Shown in pieces: positions 34,973-42,141 of a DNA stretch of 64,000 nt (the first letter of the stretch is position 1; each line of letters starts with the position of its first letter). Source of the DNA: Brenneria nigrifluens DSM 30175 = ATCC 13028 (lineage in GTDB: Bacteria; Pseudomonadota; Gammaproteobacteria; Enterobacterales; Enterobacteriaceae). Made by a program: the position numbers and the translations under genes. The stretch covers positions 992,001-1,056,000 of the forward strand of contig NZ_CP034036.1 of assembly GCF_005484965.1 (NCBI RefSeq), written 5' to 3'. Under the pieces are notes generated by a model, which saw only the letters and a list, made by a program, of their open reading frames with translations, was not told the DNA's origin and ran no database searches.

Positions 34973-36901
34973 TTACTGTTCTATTGTTAATGACTCTATG
35001 GGATTAAGTGTTGCGGCACGATAGGCAGGAAATAGCCCAGATAAAACACCAATAATAAGAGAGCAGGCAATGGAGATGCCAAATGAAAAATAATCAAAAA
35101 CAACTGCCGTACTCATCCAGTTTCTCATACCTACTCCTATGGCGATTGCGCTTATTACGCCAATAATACCACCGAGAAAACAAATTAATATGGATTCAAT
35201 AATAAACTGCTGCAATATATCTGTTTTTTTTGCACCGACAGCCATGCGTATACCAATTTCCTTACGTCTCTCTGATACTGAAACGAGCATAATATTCATG
35301 ATGCCGATGCTACCTACGATTAATGATATAATAGCTACGCGTAAAATCTGATTGCTAACGGTTATATTTACTTTTTCAGCCAGTTGTTTAAATTTGTCAA
35401 TATTAAGTAACTGAAAATTATCAGTCATGTGATAATTCATCATTAGTGAGAATATATTTTTCTCAGCAAGCGCCATTGACATATCATCATTTACCTTTAC
35501 CTTAATACTTGTGAAATAAGGTAATCCCGCCATGCGCGTTGCTACCGATGTATAAGGCATCCATGATGTAAGCGAGGTACTATTTTCTGCTTGCTTGACA
35601 ACGCCTATAATGTGACAGGGTACGTTTCCAACAATAATTTCCTCTCCGATTGGTGAGGAACCATCAGGGAAAAAATGTTGATGTATTTTATCACTTATAA
35701 CAATTTCCTGTGATTGACGGTGAATAGATTCCGAATTGATAAATTGGCCATCAATGACTTTTAATCCAATAATGTCTTTATAATATTCATTAACACCATT
35801 GATAACCGTATCGACCATCTTATCTTGGTATTTTATTTTCGAGCTTATATCGATTGAGGGGGATAATTGATACACATAGTCTTGAGCGGATAACATCTCT
35901 ATATGTATAGCTCCCAGCTTGGCCGGTATCATTTTTTTATTGATAAGGGATCCAGGAAAAATATCAATCGTATTCGTACCAAATGAAGAAATATCTTTAA
36001 TTATTTTCTGCCTTCCCCCTTCGTTGATAGCTATGACTAATACAACGGATGCAATGCCTATGATGATACCCAGCATAGAAATCAACGTTCTCAGCTTGTG
36101 CGAATTCATTATCTTGAAGGAGGTTTTTAATACTTCAAAATAATAATTAAATGGTGTTTTGTGTTGTTTTAATTCTTTTTTTGATGTTTTAGTATATTTT
36201 CTATTGCTGTATTGCTTTCTAATATTTTTTACTGCGTTATCATTGACGAGTTGACCATCAGTAATTTCGACAATACGATTAGCATAGTGTGAAACTTGCC
36301 TGCTATGCGTGACAATAATGATTGTATGGCCTTTGTCATTCATTTTTTTCAGTAGCTTTAATACTTCTTCTCCATTCTTCTGATCCAACGCACCCGTAGG
36401 CTCATCGGCCAGTATCACGCTTCCTCCATTCATTAGTGCTCGGGCAATACTCACCCGCTGTTGTTGTCCACCGGAGAGCTGTGCCGGAGTATGATAAAGA
36501 TGATGCTTCATACCTAATAAAGTAAGTAGTCGTAGTGCTCTGAATGTTTTTGTCTGCGGTTTTATTTTAGCATAAAATGCTGGTAAAGCGGTATTGTTGA
36601 TAGCATTAAAGTAGGGGATAAGATTATATTTTTGAAAGATAAAACCAAAGTGTTTTAATCTCAATAAGGATAACGATGTTGAAGAGAGGTTATTTGTTTT
36701 TATGCCGTCTATCTCATAATCCCCCGTCGAGGGCTTATCTAAACATCCAATAATGTTGAGTAATGTTGACTTACCTGAACCTGAAGGACCTAAAATAGCA
36801 ACAAACTCACCTCGAGTGATCGTCATGTTAATGTTTTTTAAAACAAATATATCTTCATTATGACCACCATATTTTTTTGATACATTATGTAAGATTAGCA
36901 A
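34973..36901 (-). CDS. MacB-type ABC ATPase/permease
   Basis: 642 residues in MacB layout: ATPase with Walker A GPSGSGKST (38-46), signature LSGGQ (142-146) and Walker B VILADEPTGA; first helix near residue 275 (LRTLISMLGIIIGIASVVLV); a large periplasmic domain; and three C-terminal helices of the FtsX type. MacB proteins are mechanotransducers that push substrates from the periplasm through MacA and TolC. E. coli MacAB also exports a disulfide-bonded peptide, heat-stable enterotoxin II. With a cysteine-rich secreted peptide in the same operon, a peptide-export role is more likely than macrolide efflux. AT-rich; 20 bases after macA. Confidence 0.88.
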   Translation of the reverse strand: MLILHNVSKKYGGHNEDIFVLKNINMTITRGEFVAILGPSGSGKSTLLNIIGCLDKPSTGDYEIDGIKTNNLSSTSLSLLRLKHFGFIFQKYNLIPYFNAINNTALPAFYAKIKPQTKTFRALRLLTLLGMKHHLYHTPAQLSGGQQQRVSIARALMNGGSVILADEPTGALDQKNGEEVLKLLKKMNDKGHTIIIVTHSRQVSHYANRIVEITDGQLVNDNAVKNIRKQYSNRKYTKTSKKELKQHKTPFNYYFEVLKTSFKIMNSHKLRTLISMLGIIIGIASVVLVIAINEGGRQKIIKDISSFGTNTIDIFPGSLINKKMIPAKLGAIHIEMLSAQDYVYQLSPSIDISSKIKYQDKMVDTVINGVNEYYKDIIGLKVIDGQFINSESIHRQSQEIVISDKIHQHFFPDGSSPIGEEIIVGNVPCHIIGVVKQAENSTSLTSWMPYTSVATRMAGLPYFTSIKVKVNDDMSMALAEKNIFSLMMNYHMTDNFQLLNIDKFKQLAEKVNITVSNQILRVAIISLIVGSIGIMNIMLVSVSERRKEIGIRMAVGAKKTDILQQFIIESILICFLGGIIGVISAIAIGVGMRNWMSTAVVFDYFSFGISIACSLIIGVLSGLFPAYRAATLNPIESLTIEQ

Positions 36902-36921
36902 ATTTTATTCCTCATACTATA

Positions 36922-38067
36922 CTAAGGTATGTTGACAATAATTTTCTCGTCAGGTGTCATTCCTTCAAGGACCTGCGCCATGATCCTATTATTAATGCCG
37001 ATTTTTATTCTTCGTAGCGCAGGGGTACCTTGTGAATCTATAATATTAATAGTATAGCTACCATCACTATTCTTTACTCTTAATAACGTCGATGGGATTA
37101 TTAGCGTGTTTTTAGCTTCGGAAATAATGATTTTTATCTGTGCAGTCATTAATGCATTAAATTGATTGTTGATATTGTCAATATTCATTGTGGCTCTATA
37201 ATAAATTCCACCTTGTGTTGGTTCAGTAATATCATCATTCTGGCTTATGTTTATTGGAGCTGGTTCAATAGTATTAATTGATGTTATATACTTTTCATTT
37301 GGGGAACCTAAAGTAGAGAAAATGGCTTTTTGTCCTACCTTTACCTTTTTTATATCAGCTTCGGATATTTTTGCCACGATAGACATGGTGGATAAATTAG
37401 CGACTTTGACTAGATTAGGGGTAGTTTGATTGGCATTGACTGTTTGGCCTTCTGTCGCCAGCAATGCAACCACAGTACCGGCTATGGGGGATGTGATACG
37501 TGTATATCCCAAATTTATTCTTGCCGTATCGACCAGTGTTTTTGCCTCTTGTAGTTGTGCCTCAAGAGATTTGACTTCTGCCTTACTGATTTTTTGTGTT
37601 ACATCCGCTTTTTCATAATCTAATTGTGAGGAGAATCCTTTTCTGAATATTTCCTTTTCTCGACGGAAGTTTATCTCATCCAGTAGTGATGTTGCAATTT
37701 TGGCATTTAATTGTGCTTTTAGACTTTCAAATCTTGTTTGGCTCGCTATATATTCGTTTTGTTGTGATGTGTCGTCTATCTCAGCAATCAGATCATTTCT
37801 CTTAACATTATCGCCTACGTTAATATTTAATTTTTTAATCTGACCTGTAACCTGAGTTCCAACATTAACAATATTAGAAGGGACAATATTTGCTAAAGCA
37901 GAAATGCTTTCCTCTATATCTCCCTTTTTTATTGAGATTATGTTGTAAGATATGGTTTCTTTTTTTTTGTCCCATAAAAAAACAAGAGTAGCAGTGATGG
38001 AAATAATAATGAAAAAAAACAAATAAAGATTTTTTTTTCGTAAAAATAATGGATTACTTTCTGTCAT
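36922..38067 (-). CDS. MacA-type periplasmic adaptor
   Basis: A 381-residue membrane fusion protein: one N-terminal anchor (about residues 14-32, LYLFFFIIISITATLVFLW), a biotinyl-lipoyl domain (VNVGTQVTGQIKKLNINVGD), an alpha-helical hairpin (about 95-180), then beta-barrel and membrane-proximal domains. It bridges MacB to a TolC-type channel; no outer membrane channel gene lies in the operon, so the host TolC would be used. It starts six bases after the small membrane protein gene and is followed by macB. Confidence 0.87.
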   Translation of the reverse strand: MTESNPLFLRKKNLYLFFFIIISITATLVFLWDKKKETISYNIISIKKGDIEESISALANIVPSNIVNVGTQVTGQIKKLNINVGDNVKRNDLIAEIDDTSQQNEYIASQTRFESLKAQLNAKIATSLLDEINFRREKEIFRKGFSSQLDYEKADVTQKISKAEVKSLEAQLQEAKTLVDTARINLGYTRITSPIAGTVVALLATEGQTVNANQTTPNLVKVANLSTMSIVAKISEADIKKVKVGQKAIFSTLGSPNEKYITSINTIEPAPINISQNDDITEPTQGGIYYRATMNIDNINNQFNALMTAQIKIIISEAKNTLIIPSTLLRVKNSDGSYTINIIDSQGTPALRRIKIGINNRIMAQVLEGMTPDEKIIVNIP

Positions 38068-38073
38068 CGCTGT

Positions 38074-38436
38074 CTATCCTTGTTTTTTAGAACGATTATA
38101 TAAAATCACAGCGCTAACAAAAGATATTATTGACACACCTAAAATAGCTAGATAAAAATAATTTTTAGTACCTTCATGAAAAAAATCAGAAACTGTAATA
38201 AATAAGCTAAAAATAATTATAGCAACAATTATTGTTATTGTTTCATTTTTTCTTATGGTTTTTTTTAAAAACAACTTTAGTAATAGAAACGGAATTAATA
38301 CTGCCGCAGAATAGGTCAGGAATTTCTCTATAAAACCTAGGTCATATGGTTTTATAAAGTAAAATATAAAAAATGGAATTATCAATAAGACAATAATTGA
38401 AATAGATAGTTTATATAAAAATTTTATCTTATCCAT
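38074..38436 (-). CDS. Small four-helix membrane protein, candidate immunity protein
   Basis: I do not recognise this 120-residue protein. It has about four hydrophobic segments (near 9-28, 39-57, 65-84 and 92-112) joined by short lysine-rich loops, and ends in RSKKQG. It lies between the cysteine-rich peptide gene (27 bases) and macA (6 bases), so it is part of the same transcript. Its position and build are those of bacteriocin immunity proteins, which usually sit next to the precursor gene. The function is inferred from context only. Confidence 0.7.
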   Translation of the reverse strand: MDKIKFLYKLSISIIVLLIIPFFIFYFIKPYDLGFIEKFLTYSAAVLIPFLLLKLFLKKTIRKNETITIIVAIIIFSLFITVSDFFHEGTKNYFYLAILGVSIISFVSAVILYNRSKKQG

Positions 38437-38463
38437 GGGGAACCCCTTATGATTTTAAGTATA

Positions 38464-38832
38464 TTAATTACATACTAGATCGTTACAAACTGATGCACCT
38501 CCGCCAGATGCAGCGCAACTAGTGATTATTATAGCCGAGCATGGTACGGCTAATGTACCAACGGTGACCACGGAACCCGTAGTACATGACACTGCTACTG
38601 CTGCACAAAATCCAGCGCCGACTGTGGTGCATGCAGCACGACAAACAACGGGATCAATATCATCGTCACAGGGGCCTGATTGACATCCCGTTCCGCAATA
38701 GTCTTCTCCTGTACCGCAATATCCATATTGGCTACAACATAAGTCAGCAGCACAGCCACATACCTGTGCATAAGTTGGAGATATAAAAATGAAAAAAGCA
38801 AGAAGCAGTGAATATTTCAATGAAGTGAACAT
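38464..38832 (-). CDS. Secreted 16-cysteine peptide: hevein-like domain plus halocin C8-like domain
   Basis: 122 residues. Residues 1-22 are a signal peptide (cut after PTYA). Residues 23-55 form a hevein-like chitin-binding (CBM18) module with eight cysteines, C25, 27, 32, 33, 39, 46, 50, 55. The core is CCSQYGYCGTGEDYCGTGCQ, with spacing CC-x5-C-x6-C-x3-C-x4-C. The chitin-contact positions of hevein are kept as S34, Y36, Y38 and Y45. An acidic linker DDDID (56-60) leads to a Gly/Ala/Val-rich domain with eight cysteines, C64, 68, 76, 83, 98, 106, 116, 121. The cysteine spacing and the starting DID recall the archaeal bacteriocin halocin C8. The context of a membrane protein, MacAB-type exporter and DsbC-like isomerase supports a secreted antimicrobial. 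The ribosome site is AAGGATG. Confidence 0.85.
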   Translation of the reverse strand: MFTSLKYSLLLAFFIFISPTYAQVCGCAADLCCSQYGYCGTGEDYCGTGCQSGPCDDDIDPVVCRAACTTVGAGFCAAVAVSCTTGSVVTVGTLAVPCSAIIITSCAASGGGASVCNDLVCN

Positions 38833-38863
38833 ATTTTCATCCTTGACTTTAATATTTTATTAC

Positions 38864-38892
38864 TTTATAGCAGCTAATCAAAAGGACGTAAA
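38864..38892 (-). promoter_or_regulatory. Probable promoter of the peptide operon
   Basis: Reading leftwards: TTTACG, 17 bases, TATAAA. The -10 is a 5/6 match and the -35 a 4/6 match. Transcription would start about 25 bases before the peptide's start codon. Confidence 0.5.
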
Positions 38893-39251
38893 TGTCATTA
38901 TTGTTATTCGTATATATGATAATTGCATTATCACTTTCTTGTTAAAATCACACAATATTTATGTTTATTATCCTGAGTATGTGATGTTCCTTATCAGCCG
39001 TCTTTCAGCCTGAATCTGAACGAAACATTTAATTTTTTCACTCAATGCAACCCGAAATAGCAGGTTCACAAACAACCTGAATTAACTACATATTTAAGTT
39101 GTTAAACCTACATCTTGAAGTTTTTTATGTATAAACAGAACATTCGCGACAGTACTCTTGGTGATTGTTGTGGGCACCAGCAATAAGTAGTCGTAGACAC
39201 TTTTCAGATGATGGCAAAACCAGTTTCCTCTCGATAGATCGGTGTATTATC
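38893..39251. other. AT-rich intergenic end of the island
   Basis: About 360 bases without a supportable gene, AT-rich until near 39240 where the GC-richer mtnA begins. I see no tRNA, insertion sequence or clear direct repeat marking the island's edge here. Confidence 0.5.
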
Positions 39252-40274
39252 TCATAGTTGCCTGAAATGCCCCTCTGTTACCGCCTGCGGCGTCACCACG
39301 CCGGTATCCAGCACCCAGCCGCTGATCAGCGCCGCCGGCGTGACGTCGAAGGCCGGGTTGTAGACCGGGGCGTTGTGCGGCGCCCACTGGCAGCGGCCGA
39401 AACTGCCGGCTACGCCGGTGACCTCCTCCGCTGCGCGTTGTTCGATCGGGATGGCGTTGCCGTCCGGGCAGTCGGGGTCGTGCGTGGTATGCGGCGCGGC
39501 GACGTAGAATGGGATCTGATGATAGCGCGCCAGTACGGCCAGACTGTAGGTGCCGATCTTGTTGGCGACGTCGCCGTTGGCGGCGATGCGATCCGCGCCC
39601 ACCCATACGGCATCGACCTGGCCCTGCGCCATCAGGCCGGCGGCCATCGAGTCGCAAATCAGCCGATAAGGAATGCCCAGTTCGCCCAGCTCCCAGGCGG
39701 TAAGGCGCCCGCCCTGCAGCAATGGGCGGGTTTCATCCACCCACACCTGCGCCACTTTTCCCGCCTGATGCGCGCGCAGCAGTACGCCGATGGCGGTGCC
39801 GATGCCGGCCGTCGCCAGCCCGCCGGTATTACAGTGGGTCAACAGGCGGCTGCCGGGCTTGACCAGCGCGGCGCCGTAATCGGCTATCTGTTCGCACAGG
39901 GCGCGGTCTTCCTCCACCAGTCTTAGCGCTTCCCGCGTCATCGCCGGGGCGAACTGCGGCTGCGCCAGCGCCAGTTTCATCCGATCCAGATTATTCATCA
40001 GATTGACGGCGGTGGGGCGCGCGGCGCGCAGCGTTTCCAGCGCGTCGGCCAACTGCGACCGGGTCAGCCCTTGTTCCGCCAGCAGGGCGAGCAGCAGGCT
40101 GGCGGAAAGGCCGATAAGCGGCGCGCCGCGCACCCGCAGCGCCTGAATATGCTCAACCAGCGCGGTAACGTCAGGGCAGGGGCGCCAGCTTTTTTCCTGC
40201 GGCAGCGCCTGCTGGTCGAGGATCCACAGCTGGTCGTCAACGATTTTCAGGCTGGTTGTGTTAAGTGACTGCAT
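39252..40274 (-). CDS. mtnA: Methylthioribose-1-phosphate isomerase
   Basis: 340 residues, eIF2B-like fold. Catalytic C148 (THCNTGGLAT) and D228 (VGADRI) are present, and the substrate loop reads RGAPLIG near 49-55. It isomerises 5-methylthioribose 1-phosphate to the ribulose form used by MtnB. It is divergent from mtnK and separated from mtnBCD by the AT-rich island. Confidence 0.95.
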   Translation of the reverse strand: MQSLNTTSLKIVDDQLWILDQQALPQEKSWRPCPDVTALVEHIQALRVRGAPLIGLSASLLLALLAEQGLTRSQLADALETLRAARPTAVNLMNNLDRMKLALAQPQFAPAMTREALRLVEEDRALCEQIADYGAALVKPGSRLLTHCNTGGLATAGIGTAIGVLLRAHQAGKVAQVWVDETRPLLQGGRLTAWELGELGIPYRLICDSMAAGLMAQGQVDAVWVGADRIAANGDVANKIGTYSLAVLARYHQIPFYVAAPHTTHDPDCPDGNAIPIEQRAAEEVTGVAGSFGRCQWAPHNAPVYNPAFDVTPAALISGWVLDTGVVTPQAVTEGHFRQL

Positions 40275-40335
40275 GAGTGGTTAAATCCATGTTGCGTTAT
40301 GGCGTCAATTTTCTTATTCTGCCAATATGTTGAAC

Positions 40336-40359
40336 GGATGTATAGACGTCCAAACGTTT
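40336..40359. promoter_or_regulatory. MetJ boxes, mtnA/mtnK intergenic
   Basis: Three adjacent 8-mers GGATGTAT, AGACGTCC and AAACGTTT match the met box AGACGTCT at 5, 7 and 6 of 8 positions. The central position between divergent mtnA and mtnK could repress both with S-adenosylmethionine as corepressor. Confidence 0.7.
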
Positions 40360-40418
40360 TTATACCCATAGACCGTTCGGGTGCTGAAGATAGCGAATGC
40401 AGAAAGAAGGGGTTGGCA

Positions 40419-41621
40419 ATGTCACTTTACCGCACCTTTACGGCACAGGATGCCGTGGAATATGCCCGTCAGTACGGCGGGGTGAGCGATCCGCAGGCGC
40501 TGATCGCGGCAGAAGAAATCGGCGACGGTAATCTGAATCTGGTGTTTAAAGTTCGTGATACCCAGGGAGTCAGCCGGGTGATTGTCAAACAGGCATTGCC
40601 CTACGTGCGCTGCGTCGGCGAATCCTGGCCGCTGACGCTGGATCGCGCGCGTATTGAAGCGCAAACGCTGCTGACCCATGCGCAGTTTTGCCCCCAGCAT
40701 ACGGTGACGGTGCTGCACCATGACGCGGAGCTGGCGGTGATGGTACAGGAAGATCTTTCTGACTATCGCATCTGGCGCAGCGAGTTGATTCAGGGGATTC
40801 ACTATCCCCAGGCCGCCGCGCAGCTGGGCGAGTATCTGGCGCAAACGCTGTTTCATACGTCGGATTTTTATCAGTCCCCCCATGATAAAAAAGCGGCGGT
40901 AAGCCGCTTCACCAATCCCGAACTGTGCCAAATCACCGAAGATTTGTTCTTTACCGACCCCTATATCGACCATGAAAGAAACCAGTTCGACGCCGCGTTG
41001 TTGGACGACGTGCGGTCGCTGCGCGACGATCGGGCGCTGAAGCTGGCCGTCGCCGGATTGAAACACCGTTTTTTGAGCAAGGCGGAAGCGCTGCTGCACG
41101 GCGACATTCACAGCGGTTCGATTTTTGTGGCGGCGGGGAGCCTAAAGGCGATTGATGCCGAGTTCGGTTTTTACGGCCCCATCGGTTTCGACGTGGGAAC
41201 CGCCGTCGGCAACCTGTTGCTTAACTATTGCGGTTTACCCGGCCTGCTGGCGCCGCGTGAGGCGGAGGAAGGGCGCGAGCGGCGTCTTGCCGATATTCGT
41301 ACGCTGTGGGATACCTTCTCCGCGCGCTTTTTGGCGCTGAATCAGGAGCGCGGCCGCGAGCCTTCTTTGTCTGAATCCGGCTATGCCGAGATCTTTTTGC
41401 AGCAGGTATGGCAGGATGCCGTCGGCTATTGCGGCACGGAACTGATTCGCCGCACCATTGGGCTGGCGCACGTCGCCGACCTCGATACCATTCAGGACGA
41501 CGATGCGCGGGAGGAATCCCAGCGCCAGGCGCTGCGCCTCGGCCGGGAGTTGATTCTCGCCGCGCCGCAAATCGCCAATGAGGATGAGCTGCTGGACCGG
41601 GTGCGCCAAAGCGCGGCATAG
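40419..41621 (+). CDS. mtnK: Methylthioribose kinase
   Basis: 400 residues of the aminoglycoside-phosphotransferase-like kinase fold. The catalytic loop is LLHGDIHSGSIFV, followed by the metal motif AIDAEFGFYGPIGFDVG. It phosphorylates 5-methylthioribose, the entry of the salvage pathway. The start at ATG 40419 gives the usual size; the open frame upstream contains the MetJ site and is non-coding. Confidence 0.95.
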   Translation: MSLYRTFTAQDAVEYARQYGGVSDPQALIAAEEIGDGNLNLVFKVRDTQGVSRVIVKQALPYVRCVGESWPLTLDRARIEAQTLLTHAQFCPQHTVTVLHHDAELAVMVQEDLSDYRIWRSELIQGIHYPQAAAQLGEYLAQTLFHTSDFYQSPHDKKAAVSRFTNPELCQITEDLFFTDPYIDHERNQFDAALLDDVRSLRDDRALKLAVAGLKHRFLSKAEALLHGDIHSGSIFVAAGSLKAIDAEFGFYGPIGFDVGTAVGNLLLNYCGLPGLLAPREAEEGRERRLADIRTLWDTFSARFLALNQERGREPSLSESGYAEIFLQQVWQDAVGYCGTELIRRTIGLAHVADLDTIQDDDAREESQRQALRLGRELILAAPQIANEDELLDRVRQSAA

Positions 41622-41632
41622 GGCCGCGGCAG

Positions 41633-41656
41633 ATGGGGGGCGTTCGATCGCCCCAT
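41633..41656. terminator. Hairpin between mtnK and yajD
   Basis: ATGGGG-GG-CG pairs with CGCCCCAT around a TTCGAT loop. Converging genes on both sides; the tail TCCTTTCG is weak. Confidence 0.5.
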
Positions 41657-41680
41657 TCCTTTCGTCCTGTCGGGTGACGG

Positions 41681-42031
41681 CTACTTTTTTCCTTTCTCCA
41701 GCAACGCCTTCAGATCGGCGAAAGGATTGTGTGTGGCAAGGCCCACGTCTTTCTGCGCATCTTCGCCGGCGACCACGGTAGAACCGTAGGTGTCGGCGTC
41801 GGTGTATTTGGAGTGCTCGTGATCGTGGCAATACAGGCACAGCATCTCCCAGTTGCTGCCGTCTTCCGGGTTATTGCCGTGGTCGTGATCGATATGGTGA
41901 ACCGTTAATTCGCGCAGGTTGGAATAGACGAATTCGCGCGAACAGCGCCCGCATACCCACGGGAAGAGTTTCAGTGCCTTTTCGCGATAGCCGCTTTCCA
42001 GCCGCGCGTAGTTTTTCGGGATGTATGCCAT
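41681..42031 (-). CDS. yajD: HNH-nuclease-family protein YajD
   Basis: A 116-residue protein nearly identical in plan to E. coli YajD. Zinc cysteines C27-x2-C30 and C65-x2-C68 frame the HNH-type stretch VHHIDHDHGNN (44-54). The biological role is unknown; the HNH fold suggests a DNase. It lies 110 bases from fadE on the same strand. Confidence 0.93.
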   Translation of the reverse strand: MAYIPKNYARLESGYREKALKLFPWVCGRCSREFVYSNLRELTVHHIDHDHGNNPEDGSNWEMLCLYCHDHEHSKYTDADTYGSTVVAGEDAQKDVGLATHNPFADLKALLEKGKK

Positions 42032-42110
42032 GGGGGATTACCAGTGTTAAAGAAAACAGCGTCAGTTTAACGCAGGGGATGAGGCGCGCAAATGCGTTTC
42101 GCGGAAATAA

Positions 42111-42131
42111 AGGGCCGGAACGTCCGGCCCT
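42111..42131. terminator. fadE terminator
   Basis: AGGGCCGGA-ACG-TCCGGCCCT, ten bases from the fadE stop. On the minus strand the tail is TTATTTCC. Confidence 0.75.
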
Positions 42132-42141
42132 GGTTGCGCCA

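Noticed and set aside
34973..38067. MacAB as a macrolide resistance pump
   Set aside because: The operon begins with a cysteine-rich secreted peptide and ends with a disulfide isomerase, which fits peptide export better than drug efflux. Macrolide export cannot be excluded from sequence.
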